Positions 8,709-17,445 are shown, numbered from the stretch's first letter. The stretch: DNA of 64,000 nt from Lutibaculum baratangense AMV1 (GCF_000496075.1 NZ_AWXZ01000007.1:1-64000); one strand, 5' to 3'. Numbers and translations are program-made. Notes: generated by a model not told the origin, from the letters alone.

Positions 8709-9797
8709 TTGGAAAATGGTCCCGTTTCAGGCGCGATCGGGAGAAACCACTTGCCTCGGGCGAATTCGGCAGGACGTGGCGAAGACATCGCCGGCGCCGC
8801 GGTGCGGGGCGTCGGCGGCGGCCTGTCGCTTTGGCCGGGTCTCACCCTGACCACGGCGATCGCAGCGCTCGCCTACTTCATGTGCACCCTGCCGGGCCTT
8901 TCGAATTTCAGCCCGCTCATCGTCGCGATCCTGATCGGCATGACGATCCGGAACGTCGTCGGTGTTCCGCCAGCGGCGCGGGCGGGCCTCGCCTTCAGCC
9001 AACGTCCGATCCTGCGGTTCGCCATCGTGCTTCTCGGCCTGCGCCTGACGTGGGCGCAACTCGTCGAGCTCGGCGGGACGAGCCTCGCGATCGTCGTCGT
9101 CGCCCTCGCGGCGACCTTCGTCTTCACGCTCTGGATGGGCCGGGTGCTGCGGGTCGAGCGAAAGCTCGCGACCCTGATCGCCGCCGGCACCTCGATCTGC
9201 GGCGCATCGGCGGTGGTGGCGACCAGCCAGGTGGCGGGCGGGCGCGACGAAGACGTGGCCTATGCGGTCGCCTGCGTCACGCTCTTCGGCACGATCGCGA
9301 TGTTCCTCTATCCCCTGCTGCCGGGGCTTCTCCATCTCGACCCGTCGGCCTTCGGCCTTTGGGCCGGAGCTTCGATCCACGAGGTCGCCCAGGTCGTCGG
9401 CGCCGCCTTCCAGAACGGCGCGACGTCCGGCGAGCACGGCACCGTGGCGAAGCTCGGCCGGGTTCTGATGCTCGCGCCGGTGCTCCTCATACTGGCGGCA
9501 ACGGCCTACCGGCAGGCAGGCGACCGCAAGGCGGCCGCTTCCGCTCCGTTCCCCTGGTTCGTTCTGGGCTTCGTCGCACTCGTTGCCTTCAGCAGCGTCG
9601 TGGAGATCCCCGCGTCGGTGAAGGCGCCGCTGGTCGAGCTGACGGGCTTTCTCCTGGCGATCGCGCTCGCGGCGCTCGGCCTCGGCGCCGATATCGCGAA
9701 GATCAGACTGGCCGGGCCCCGGCCGCTGGCCCTCGCGGCACTCTCCACCGTCTTCATCGCGGTCACGAGCCTCGCCCTCATCAAGCTCGCGGGGTGA
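8709..9797 (+). CDS. YeiH/UPF0324 family membrane permease (putative sulfate or anion exporter)
   Basis: 362 residues with about nine or ten hydrophobic segments. Family hallmarks are PLIVAILIGMTIRN near the start, LRFAIVLLGLRLTW, LIAAGTSICGASAVVAT (the conserved ICGxSA motif) and SIHEVAQVVGAA. YeiH-type proteins are annotated as putative sulfate exporters and typically sit next to a LysR regulator, as here. The start used is TTG at 8709, since no in-frame ATG precedes the first membrane segment; a GTG at 8802 is possible. No clear ribosome site supports either. The transported compound is not established from sequence. Confidence 0.82.
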   Translation: MENGPVSGAIGRNHLPRANSAGRGEDIAGAAVRGVGGGLSLWPGLTLTTAIAALAYFMCTLPGLSNFSPLIVAILIGMTIRNVVGVPPAARAGLAFSQRPILRFAIVLLGLRLTWAQLVELGGTSLAIVVVALAATFVFTLWMGRVLRVERKLATLIAAGTSICGASAVVATSQVAGGRDEDVAYAVACVTLFGTIAMFLYPLLPGLLHLDPSAFGLWAGASIHEVAQVVGAAFQNGATSGEHGTVAKLGRVLMLAPVLLILAATAYRQAGDRKAAASAPFPWFVLGFVALVAFSSVVEIPASVKAPLVELTGFLLAIALAALGLGADIAKIRLAGPRPLALAALSTVFIAVTSLALIKLAG

Positions 9798-9804
9798 TGC
9801 CGCG

Positions 9805-10737
9805 GTGACGCTCGAGCAGTTGCGCATCTTCGTCGCCGTCGCCGAGCTCGAACACGTGACCCGCGCGGCGCGCCGGCTCAACCTCTCGCAGTCCGCGACG
9901 AGCGCCGCGGTCGCCGCGCTCGAGCAGAACCACGCGACGATCCTCTTCCACCGGATCGGCCGCAGCGTCCGGCTCACGGAGGCGGGCCGGGTTTTCCTCG
10001 TCGAGGCGAAGGCGGTCCTCGCCCGCGCCGCGGCCGCCGAGGCGATGCTCGACGACCTCGCCGGCCTGCGCCACGGCACGCTCACCGTCTATGCGAGCCA
10101 GACGATCGCCAGCTACTGGCTGCCCCCCCATCTCGTGCGCTTCCGCCGCGCCTATCCCGGCATCGACATCCGCCTCTCCGTCGGCAACACGGCGCAGGTC
10201 GCGCGGGCGGTCGAGGACGGCACGGCGGAGCTCGGCCTTGTCGAAGGGGCGGTCGACGAGGAGAGGTTCGACCTGACCGTCGTCGGCCACGACCGGCTCG
10301 TGCTGATCGCCGGCGCGGGCCACCCCTGGGGCGACGGGCGTCACATCGCGCTCGAAGATCTCGCGAGCACGGACTGGGTGCTGCGCGAGGTCGGTTCCGG
10401 CACCCGCTCGGAGTTCGAGTTCGTGCTGCGCAAGGCCGGCATCGACCCCGCACAGCTCAAGGTGGCGATGGAGCTTCCCTCGAACGAGGCGGTGCGGGCG
10501 GCCGTGGCGGCCGGCGGCGGCGTCACCGCCATCTCGGAGCTCGTGGCGGAAGGCGGAATCCAGGCGGGCGAGCTGCGGGCCGTGCCGCTCGAGGCGACGG
10601 AGCGCGCCTTCTTCGCCGTGCGCCACCGCGAGAGCTACCGCAGCAAGGCGGCGGACGCGCTTCTCCGGGCGATCGCCGAGGCGGAGGAAGGCGCCGCGCA
10701 CGCGCCCTCGCCCGCCCTTCCGGGCGGACGCCGCTGA
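9805..10737 (+). CDS. LysR family transcriptional regulator (YeiE/CysB-like)
   Basis: 310 residues. The N-terminal winged helix-turn-helix (about 1-60) contains the LysR pattern FVAVAELEHVTRAARRLNLSQ followed by SAAVAALEQ. The rest is a substrate-binding LysR domain with LTVYASQTIASYWLP and the AELGLVEG phrase. It starts with GTG seven bases after the yeiH stop, so the two are co-transcribed. It most likely regulates yeiH; its inducer is not known. The C-terminus is rich in Ala and Pro. Confidence 0.87.
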   Translation: MTLEQLRIFVAVAELEHVTRAARRLNLSQSATSAAVAALEQNHATILFHRIGRSVRLTEAGRVFLVEAKAVLARAAAAEAMLDDLAGLRHGTLTVYASQTIASYWLPPHLVRFRRAYPGIDIRLSVGNTAQVARAVEDGTAELGLVEGAVDEERFDLTVVGHDRLVLIAGAGHPWGDGRHIALEDLASTDWVLREVGSGTRSEFEFVLRKAGIDPAQLKVAMELPSNEAVRAAVAAGGGVTAISELVAEGGIQAGELRAVPLEATERAFFAVRHRESYRSKAADALLRAIAEAEEGAAHAPSPALPGGRR

Positions 10738-10866
10738 AGCTCCCTGCGGCACGCTCCGTCGGTCGACGCCCGCGACGCAGGCAGCCCCCCGGCCGGAGAA
10801 CCGCCAGGGTGCCCGGGGACGCCAGGGGGCGTGCTCCCGCATCGTTCACAGGCGGTCAGGGCGAGC

Positions 10867-10896
10867 TTGACACGGTCCTGCGCCCCTCCTTATATC
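10867..10896 (+). promoter_or_regulatory. sigma70-type promoter of tRNA-Met
   Basis: A perfect TTGACA (10867-10872) followed by TATATC (10891-10896) with an 18-base spacer; TTATAT one base earlier gives 17. It sits about 44 bases upstream of the tRNA 5' end and resembles the tRNA-Tyr promoter in this window. Confidence 0.75.
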
Positions 10897-10939
10897 GCCA
10901 CCGACCCGCGACGGCGCAGCGACCGCGCCCGCTCGCGAT

Positions 10940-11016
10940 GGCGGAGTAGCTCAGTTGGTTAGAGCAGCGGAATCATAATCCGCGTGTCGGGGGTTCAAGT
11001 CCCTCCTCCGCTACCA
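10940..11016 (+). tRNA. tRNA-Met (anticodon CAT, elongator type)
   Basis: Acceptor GGCGGAG pairs with CTCCGCT (first pair G-T), D-arm GCTCAGTTGGTTAGAGC, anticodon loop with CAT, T-loop GGTTCAAGTCC, discriminator A and encoded CCA. The fully paired first position and lack of three G-C pairs in the anticodon stem fit an elongator rather than an initiator tRNA. The bases just after CCA include a TTTT run. Confidence 0.93.
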
Positions 11017-11199
11017 CCATTTTCCGTCAGAGATTCGGCGACTTCGCCACACGGTTCACCTGCGGACGAGCACGACCGTCGCTTCTCCTGGAGCGCCGCG
11101 GCGTGGGAAAGGTCGTCGCACGGCGCGGTCCAGTCCATTTGTGCGCCTGGCATTGGCGGCCGGCCCATCCGTCGCGGCGCCGACACACCGGCTAGGCCG

Positions 11200-12318
11200 T
11201 CACCCTTCGGCGCGCAGCATGAGCGCGCGCACCCAGCTTCCGATCTCCGTGGGCGTCTGCCAGTCGGGCTCGACGAGTGCCGGCTGCCAGATCGGATGCC
11301 AGCACCACGCCGTCCAGTGAAGCCCGCGCGCCGCAAGGAAGCGGTGGACGAAGGCGTCGCCGAAATCTGCGGCGCCGCCCCGCAGATGCTCGTCCTGGCC
11401 GCCGAACCCCCACTCCGTGACGAACACGGCGCGGCTCTGCGGCAGGTCGCCGAGAAGGCGGTCGAGCAGGTCGAGGTCGCCCCGCGCCGTGCCGGGATAG
11501 ACATGCCACGAATAGGCGGCGCGGGGGTCGTCGAGCGGATCCTCCGCGACGCCCGTCAGGTCGCTCGCCCAGTGCCCGCCGGTCACGAGCACCAGGTTGT
11601 CGGCGTGGTGCCGCCGGATCTCGGCCACGAGGCTCGCGAGGATCGGCTTCAGCTCCGTCCAGTCGCGACCCGGCGCAGAGAGCCGCCCCTCGTTCTCGAG
11701 CCGCACCGGCTCGTTCCAGATCTCGAAGATCACGTGGCGGTCGTAGCCGAAGCGGCTCGCCACGGTGCTCCAGAAGAAGCGGGCGAGGGCGAGGTCGCAG
11801 TCATAGGCGTCCGGCGGCAGGCCCCATCGAGCCGGCGGACGGAAGTGGGAGCCGCCCGGCCAGCCGATCGCGTGCCAGTCGATGATGACCACCTGCCCCG
11901 CCCCGCGCGCCGCGGCGACTTCGGCCTCGAGCGCCGCCAGCATGCGCCGCGGCTGCCGCCGCCAGAGCCCCGGATGGACGCTCAGCCTGACGGTGTTCGC
12001 GCCCCAGCCCTCGGCCAGATGGCGGTAGTCGCCGGCGGGCCTCTCCACGCGTGTCAGAAGCGGGTCGCCCATCGCCACGCCCTTGAGCGACAGGGGCTGC
12101 CCGCCGCAGAGCAGAGACGGGCCGTCGAGGCTCAGCATCGGGGAAGGCGCGGCGTGGGCCGGAAGCGCGGCCGCCGCCAGCGCGGCGGCGCCGAGGCCGA
12201 GGAACCGGCGCCGGGTGCAGAACCGTTCGGCTGTCTGGTGATGGCGAGACGGCAGATGCACCGGATATCCACGGCTCCAGTTTCCCCTCCCCCATCCATA
12301 ATGGGTAAGAACCGCCAT
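11200..12318 (-). CDS. Tat-exported GH5 family endoglucanase-like glycoside hydrolase
   Basis: 372 residues. A twin-arginine-like signal (TRRRFLGLG, Arg at 36-38, Ala-rich core, PAHA at 53-56) predicts export in folded form. The (beta/alpha)8 GH5 catalytic motifs are visible: IFEIWNEP with acid/base Glu203 and VFVTEWGFGG with nucleophile Glu302, plus IIDWHAIGW and SWHVYPG. Expected substrate is a beta-1,4- or mixed-linkage glucan. The N-terminus before the Tat motif is unusually long (35 residues); a GTG at 12261 would shorten it. It is divergent from the rsbU-like gene by only 66 bases and close to a cellulose-synthase-like gene, so it may trim the exported polymer, as BcsZ does in cellulose operons. 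Confidence 0.85.
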   Translation of the reverse strand: MAVLTHYGWGRGNWSRGYPVHLPSRHHQTAERFCTRRRFLGLGAAALAAAALPAHAAPSPMLSLDGPSLLCGGQPLSLKGVAMGDPLLTRVERPAGDYRHLAEGWGANTVRLSVHPGLWRRQPRRMLAALEAEVAAARGAGQVVIIDWHAIGWPGGSHFRPPARWGLPPDAYDCDLALARFFWSTVASRFGYDRHVIFEIWNEPVRLENEGRLSAPGRDWTELKPILASLVAEIRRHHADNLVLVTGGHWASDLTGVAEDPLDDPRAAYSWHVYPGTARGDLDLLDRLLGDLPQSRAVFVTEWGFGGQDEHLRGGAADFGDAFVHRFLAARGLHWTAWCWHPIWQPALVEPDWQTPTEIGSWVRALMLRAEG

Positions 12319-12334
12319 TTCGGATAAGGCAAAC

Positions 12335-12355
12335 CCTAAACTCCGAGACTTTAGG
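12335..12355. promoter_or_regulatory. Operator-like dyad in the divergent glucanase/rsbU promoter region
   Basis: A 21-base imperfect palindrome, CCTAAA (12335-12340) and TTTAGG (12350-12355), in which 8 of 10 position pairs are complementary. It lies in a 66-base region from which both the glucanase and the phosphatase genes are read, 17 bases from the glucanase ATG and 29 from the phosphatase ATG. It is well placed for a regulator controlling both directions. Confidence 0.45.
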
Positions 12356-12384
12356 TCGACGACTAGGAGACGTTCGGACGCGGC

Positions 12385-14364
12385 ATGAAGATTCGCCACA
12401 CACTCTTCGCGCTCACGCTCTTTCTCGGTCTGTCCCTGGTGGCGGTGCTCGCCGTCGACATCAAGGGGCAGATCGACGGCCTGCGGGACGAGCGAAAGCT
12501 CTTCGCTTCGAACGCCATACGGGCCGAGCTTCTGCTGGCTTCGGCTGCTCTGGCGCGGGAGCGCACCCAGGCGTACCTGAACCTTCTCTCCCCGGGGCGC
12601 TTCGACATGGACGCCGCGCGCTCGGCGGTGAACGACAGCCGCGACAGGATCGTTCGGGCGCTCCGCGAACACGGCGCGTCACTGCCGGGCCTGGAGGCCG
12701 CCACCGAGGCCGTCGGCGAGCTCGATCAACTCATGGAGGCCGCCCGCGCCGAAGTCGATCGCCTGCTCGCCAGTGACGCGGCCGGACCGCGCAGGCGGGG
12801 CGCGCGCCAGTGGTTCGAGCGGGTCACCGGTATTATCGAGCAGACGCAGGCGCTTCGCATCTCGTTGCTGAGCCAGGACATCCGGCAGGACCCGGTCATA
12901 AGGAGCGAGGGGCGGGCCCGCTACTATGCCAGCATCTTCGCGGAGACCGTCGCGCAGAACCAGGCGCTCATCGGCGGAGCGCTCCTCTCCGAGGCGACGG
13001 TGGCGCGGTGGGTGAGCGAGCAGGCAGAGCGCAACTTCGGACGGGGCGGACTGGCGATCGAGCTCTTGCGCTCGGAAGCGGGGATGCTGCCGGACCCGGA
13101 GCTGCACGCAAGTCTTGCTTCGCTCGGCAAGGATGACCTGGCGGCTCTCCTGCCGCTGCTGGCCACGCTTCACGAGCCATGGCGGGAGCGGTCGGCGGCC
13201 ATCTCGCTCACGGATTGGCTCCAACTCACCTCCGCGACGCTCGCCGAGGTGGACCGGACGCAAGCCCGCCTTCTGGCCTCGTCGCGCGAGCGGCTGGGAC
13301 GCGACGTCGCGGAGGCGAGGCGCAGGCTCGGTCTGTGGGCGGCCTTCCTGCTGGCCGCCGTCTTCGCGGTCCTCGCGAGCCACATCGTCCTCCGCGACCG
13401 GGTCGTCGCGCCACTGGAGTCCACCATCGCGGCGATGCTCCGCTTGGCGCGCAATGATCTCGACACGCCCCTGCCGCATGTGCGCGCAAATGACGAGTTC
13501 GGCGCGATGGGGAGCGCGCTGCGGACCTTCAAGGCGAATGCCATCCACCGGGACCGGCTGGAGCGCAACCGTGCGGATCTGCACGCACGGCTGAAGGAGA
13601 CCTACAGGCTCCTTCGCCAGGACCTTCAGGCGGCGGCCGCGATCCAGTCGACGCTCCTCCCCAGGGCGAGCGACCTCGGGCAGGTCTCCTTCGACGGCGC
13701 CTACCATCCCGCCAGCGTGGTCGCCGGAGATACCTACAATGTGCTGCGCCAGCGCGACGATCACATCGGCTTTTTCCAGGTCGACGTGGCTGGGCACGGC
13801 GCACCCGCGGCGCTTGGTTCCGTGGTGTCGCATCACACGCTGTCCCAGGCGATCCTGAAGAGGCGCGACGGCGGAGGCCTGAATGAGGTCGCGGCGGAGA
13901 TCGACGCTGCGTGGCCGGAGGACCTGCCCTACTTCACGATGATCCTGGGCGAAGTGGACTGCCCCCGCGAGCAGCTGCATTTCGTGCAGGCGGGCCATCC
14001 GTCTCCCGTCCTTCTCGAGGCCGACGGCTCCTTCCGCACGTTAGGCGATGGCGGGCTGCCGGTGGGGCTCGTGCCCGAGGCGGAGTTCGAGATCGTGACG
14101 TCGCCGTTTCGCCCCGGGGACCGCCTGCTGGTTCACTCCGACGGCGTGACCGAGGCCGCGGGTCCCGCGGGCGAGATCTTCGGGGAAGAGCGCCTGATGG
14201 ACGTCGTCTCGCGCCACCGCGACGCCTCGACCCGATCTCTCATTGACGCGGTGGTCGGCGCCGTGCGCGAGTGGCGCGGTAGCGGAACCTTCGAGGACGA
14301 TGTGAGCCTTCTAGTGATCGAGAGAACCGGACGGAAAGGTGGGTGCGAGCATGATCAACCATGA
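12385..14364 (+). CDS. RsbU-like PP2C (SpoIIE-type) phosphatase with periplasmic sensor and HAMP
   Basis: 659 residues. Order: membrane segment at about 5-24, a long helical periplasmic sensor (25-315), second membrane segment (316-336), HAMP linker (337-390), helical connector, and a SpoIIE/PP2C phosphatase domain (415-647). Metal-ligand motifs are present: VAGDTYN near 447, FFQVDVAGHG near 463, HSDGVTEA near 584 and EDDVSLLVI near 637. The family removes phosphate from a STAS antagonist protein, and that protein is the next gene, overlapping by 14 bases. An envelope signal is therefore inferred to control the STAS switch. The ribosome site (AGGAG) is far, about 15 bases upstream. Confidence 0.87.
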   Translation: MKIRHTLFALTLFLGLSLVAVLAVDIKGQIDGLRDERKLFASNAIRAELLLASAALARERTQAYLNLLSPGRFDMDAARSAVNDSRDRIVRALREHGASLPGLEAATEAVGELDQLMEAARAEVDRLLASDAAGPRRRGARQWFERVTGIIEQTQALRISLLSQDIRQDPVIRSEGRARYYASIFAETVAQNQALIGGALLSEATVARWVSEQAERNFGRGGLAIELLRSEAGMLPDPELHASLASLGKDDLAALLPLLATLHEPWRERSAAISLTDWLQLTSATLAEVDRTQARLLASSRERLGRDVAEARRRLGLWAAFLLAAVFAVLASHIVLRDRVVAPLESTIAAMLRLARNDLDTPLPHVRANDEFGAMGSALRTFKANAIHRDRLERNRADLHARLKETYRLLRQDLQAAAAIQSTLLPRASDLGQVSFDGAYHPASVVAGDTYNVLRQRDDHIGFFQVDVAGHGAPAALGSVVSHHTLSQAILKRRDGGGLNEVAAEIDAAWPEDLPYFTMILGEVDCPREQLHFVQAGHPSPVLLEADGSFRTLGDGGLPVGLVPEAEFEIVTSPFRPGDRLLVHSDGVTEAAGPAGEIFGEERLMDVVSRHRDASTRSLIDAVVGAVREWRGSGTFEDDVSLLVIERTGRKGGCEHDQP

Positions 14365-14686
14365 GGTGCGGGAGGGCGTCCTGGTGGCGCGCGTGGAGGA
14401 AAAGCGCGTCGATGCCGCACGGGCGCCGGACTTCAAGACGGAGCTCACGAGGCTCATCGAGGACGGCCACCAGCAGGTGGTACTCGACCTGAGCAAAGTC
14501 GAGTTCGTCGACAGCTCCGGGCTCGGCGCGATCGTCGCGACGCTGAAGCGGATCGGCCCGCGCGGCAGCCTCGCCGTCGCCGGTGCGACGGGGGCGGTGG
14601 AGAGGCTCTTCAAGCTGACCCGCATGGACAAGGTATTCCCGCTCCACGAGGATGTGGATGCGGCAGTGCGCAGAATGGCAGGATGA
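14351..14686 (+). CDS. STAS-domain anti-sigma factor antagonist (SpoIIAA/RsbV-like)
   Basis: 111 residues from the ATG inside the end of the phosphatase gene. The single STAS domain carries VEFVDSSGLGAIVATLK; by analogy with SpoIIAA the phosphorylated residue would be Ser56, the second Ser of DSSG. In partner switching, the dephosphorylated form binds the RsbW-like kinase and frees that kinase's target. Its phosphatase lies upstream and its kinase downstream, so the module is complete except for a target. A GTG at 14339 would add four residues. Confidence 0.88.
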   Translation: MINHEVREGVLVARVEEKRVDAARAPDFKTELTRLIEDGHQQVVLDLSKVEFVDSSGLGAIVATLKRIGPRGSLAVAGATGAVERLFKLTRMDKVFPLHEDVDAAVRRMAG

Positions 14687-14720
14687 ACCTGCCTGGATGG
14701 GGCCAGGAGGGCCTGAACCA

Positions 14721-15167
14721 ATGGCCGGAGCCGTACAACTGCTGGTCGACAGCGACCTCGACACGGTCGCGCTCGTCGCCAGGGCCGTGAGGGCGATATG
14801 CTCCGACCGGCTGAGCGAGGAGGATCTCGACGCGATCGAGCTGTCGCTCGTCGAGGCGACCACGAACGTCATCAAGCACGGGTACAACGGCCGAAGCGGC
14901 GAGACGCTGAAGATCGGCGTCGCGCTGCACAGCGACCGCGTCGTCATCGAGGTGGTCGACACGGCGCCGCCGATGGATGCGGCACAACTGGAGCAGGCGG
15001 GCGAGGAGCGGTTCGACTTCGACGAGACGAATATCGAGTCCTTGCCCGAAGGGGGTATGGGCCTCGCCCTGATCCGGATGAACATGGACGAGGTCGAGTA
15101 CGTTGCGCAGAAGCGTCAGAACCGCCTGCGCATGACGAAGATGTTCGCGAAACCGTCCACGAGCTAG
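14721..15167 (+). CDS. RsbW/SpoIIAB-like anti-sigma serine kinase (HATPase)
   Basis: 148 residues. GHKL ATP-binding motifs: N-box ELSLVEATTNVIKHGY (about 41-56), G1-like VVDTAPPMD, in which the usual DxG is DTA, and G2 GGMGLALIRMNMDEV. The family phosphorylates the STAS partner and sequesters a target, classically a sigma factor. GGAGGG nine bases before the ATG supports the 14721 start. No sigma factor gene is in the window, so the target may be elsewhere or may be a protein of the adjacent polysaccharide system. It ends 4 bases into the end of a convergent gene. Confidence 0.85.
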   Translation: MAGAVQLLVDSDLDTVALVARAVRAICSDRLSEEDLDAIELSLVEATTNVIKHGYNGRSGETLKIGVALHSDRVVIEVVDTAPPMDAAQLEQAGEERFDFDETNIESLPEGGMGLALIRMNMDEVEYVAQKRQNRLRMTKMFAKPSTS

Positions 15168-15601
15168 TCGACCGCCGCCTCCGGTTCCGGCAGCAGGCCC
15201 GGGAACGCCAAAGCCACCGCCGACAGCGCCGCCAGCGAGCCGGCGGAGTCGTCGCCCATGAGCGTGGGCAGCAACGGCTCGATCCTACGGCGTGCCTCTT
15301 CCGGGTCAATGGTCGCCGAGAGGCGCCCGGCGGCGAGGCTCGTGGCCAGCGCCGCCGCCCCCGCGGGGTCGTAGGGCGACGCGCCCTGCGCCGCCTCGGC
15401 CCGTCTCAGAGCCTTGCGAACGAGATCCCGCGTTGCCGCCGAGGTGTCCGAGAGTTCGGCGAGCCGCTCCTCGACCCGTGCCTCGACATGCGCTTGCGTG
15501 CCCAGGTGTTCGAGCCGCACGATCACGGCGATCGAAATCGCGAGGGCGAGGATGAAGGCGATCTGGCCCCGCGCGCGCAGAAGCCCCTCCCTGAACGTCA
15601 T
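15164..15601 (-). CDS. Small single-pass membrane protein of the polysaccharide locus, unknown family
   Basis: 145 residues with one membrane segment near the N-terminus (about 14-31, IAFILALAISIAVIVRL) and an Ala/Arg/Glu-rich helical remainder expected on the outer side or as a coiled coil. The ATG overlaps the stop of the glycosyltransferase gene by 4 bases (ATGA), so the two are tightly coupled. It may be an accessory subunit of the synthase, by position only. No family is recognised. Confidence 0.65.
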   Translation of the reverse strand: MTFREGLLRARGQIAFILALAISIAVIVRLEHLGTQAHVEARVEERLAELSDTSAATRDLVRKALRRAEAAQGASPYDPAGAAALATSLAAGRLSATIDPEEARRRIEPLLPTLMGDDSAGSLAALSAVALAFPGLLPEPEAAVD

Positions 15602-17445
15602 TTCGTGGCCTCTGCGAGTATCGGAGCCTCATAGACCGGGTCCGGCTGCCAGAAGGCGGCTCGGATCATCGGCAGCATCGAAAGCATGTTGTTGCCGCCC
15701 CAAAGCGTGTTCGCGATCATGGCGCCGAGCGTATAGCCCTCGATGCCCATCCCGTGCGCCGTCCATCCCCACGCGAGGCCGACACCGGTTACGGCTACCA
15801 CGCCGATCTGCCATCGCACGAGCCTCGGATAGCTGCCCGCCTGCCTCTCCTTCGGGGTGACCGGGAAGGAGATCTTCCTGCCGCGGAACACCGTCCAGAG
15901 CGCCTTCATGTTGAGCGGGAACATCGCCAGGTACCAAGCCCTGCCCTTGGCGTTCGAGATACCCCAGGTGGCCACGAGCTGCGACATCTCGTTGAGGAGG
16001 AGGAATGCCGTGATGTGCAGGAAGAAGTCGAGCGAGTAGGCGGAGACCGGTCGGATTCCGGTGAACAGGAAGACGATCGGCGCGGCGAGGAAGACGACGT
16101 TCCACAGGGGTGAGAGGTAGGAGTAGAACGTGACCCCGTACATGATCTTCTGCGGCAGCGTCAGGCCGCGCCGGAAGAGCGGGTTGTCGTGGATCAGGAT
16201 GTCGACGGTGCCGCCGGCATACTTGAAGCGCTGGATCGTCCAGCTCAGGAGATCGTTCGGGGAGAGCATCCGCGACTGCACCTTCGGATGCAGCACGGAC
16301 TTCCAGCCGCGCTCGCGGTCGGAGTGCAGGACGATCGAGGTGTAGATGTCTTCCGACACGTGGAACTTGTAGGGCGTGAACTCCTCCTCCACCGCCCCCT
16401 GCCAACGCACCGCGTCGCGGATCGATTCGTCCAGCGCGGCCTCGCCCGTCAGGCGGCGTGCGGCCCGTTCGTTGCTGCCGGCGGCCGCCTCCACCTTGTC
16501 CGCCCACTGCCGAAGCGCCGCCTCCATCACCGCCTCGCGCCGGTGGATCGACCCCGCGCCACAACAGAAGCTCGCATTCGCCCAGTTCCGGCGGCGGAGA
16601 ATGACGTCGAAGAACATCTGCGGGTCGTTCGCGAACGGATCCTCGCCGATCCGCATGGGCCCGAAGAGGCGCTGAAGCCCCCGCCCGACGGCGCCCCCCG
16701 CCCGGCCGGCCCACCTCCCCATGACGGCATCCAGCGGCACGCCCGGCGGCACGTCGCAGAACCACTGCGGCGTCTGGACCCAGGCGACCTTCGGGTCGCG
16801 GAAGTAGCCGAGCGTCTCGACGAGCAGGGTGGGAAAGGGCCGCGTGTCGGCATCGCAGATCACGACGAAGTCGCCGGAGGTCATGCCCATGGCGTTGCGC
16901 AGATTGCCGGCCTTGAAGCCGACATTGTCGTCCCGCGTGAGGTAGTTCGCCCCTTCCTGGCGCGCCACCTCCGCCATCTCCGGTCGCTTGCCGTCGTCGA
17001 GCACGTGGACGCGCAAGTCGATCGGATGGGGATACTCGATGAGCTTCGCGTCGCGCAGCCCGAGACGCACGAGCTCGGGGTCCTCGCTGTAGGTGGCGAA
17101 GAACACGTCGACCGCGAGCGGGCGATCCTCGGTGCCGGAGCTGTCGGCGCCGTCCATGCAGTCGCCGATCGTCGCCGGTGGCGGCTGCTGCGGGGGCGAC
17201 TTCGAAGTCCACAGGTTGATCGTGAACAGCACGAGACCGACGAAGGCTGCCGTCTCGGCCATGAGCAGCGGGACGGCGAACCACAGCGCGTCGAAGTTGA
17301 GCGAGCTCGTCCAGCGCCAGGAGATATACCACAGGCCGAAGACGAGGCTCATCGTCGCGAGGAACTGCCACGCGGCCTCCTGGAGGGGAGAGTGGCGCAG
17401 CGGTTTCCACGGGGTTCGGGTCTGGAAGCGGTCGATCTCGGACAC
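15598..17445 (-). CDS. Cellulose-synthase-like family 2 glycosyltransferase, no PilZ domain
   Basis: 615-residue inner-membrane processive GT2. Two N-terminal membrane segments (about 28-78), then the catalytic domain with DDGK (150-153), FKAGNLRNAM, the DxD motif CDADT (197-201), FCCGAGSIHRREA, the catalytic-base motif SEDIYTS (364-370) and QRFKY (405-409) at the place of Q(Q/R)xRW, then about six C-terminal membrane segments. These are BcsA hallmarks, but the usual Trp is Tyr and there is no C-terminal PilZ domain for cyclic di-GMP. An insertion of about 60 residues (305-360) precedes the SED motif. Start is GTG with GGAAGG upstream. Product, inferred: a beta-glucan or related polymer. Confidence 0.83.
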   Translation of the reverse strand: MSEIDRFQTRTPWKPLRHSPLQEAAWQFLATMSLVFGLWYISWRWTSSLNFDALWFAVPLLMAETAAFVGLVLFTINLWTSKSPPQQPPPATIGDCMDGADSSGTEDRPLAVDVFFATYSEDPELVRLGLRDAKLIEYPHPIDLRVHVLDDGKRPEMAEVARQEGANYLTRDDNVGFKAGNLRNAMGMTSGDFVVICDADTRPFPTLLVETLGYFRDPKVAWVQTPQWFCDVPPGVPLDAVMGRWAGRAGGAVGRGLQRLFGPMRIGEDPFANDPQMFFDVILRRRNWANASFCCGAGSIHRREAVMEAALRQWADKVEAAAGSNERAARRLTGEAALDESIRDAVRWQGAVEEEFTPYKFHVSEDIYTSIVLHSDRERGWKSVLHPKVQSRMLSPNDLLSWTIQRFKYAGGTVDILIHDNPLFRRGLTLPQKIMYGVTFYSYLSPLWNVVFLAAPIVFLFTGIRPVSAYSLDFFLHITAFLLLNEMSQLVATWGISNAKGRAWYLAMFPLNMKALWTVFRGRKISFPVTPKERQAGSYPRLVRWQIGVVAVTGVGLAWGWTAHGMGIEGYTLGAMIANTLWGGNNMLSMLPMIRAAFWQPDPVYEAPILAEATK

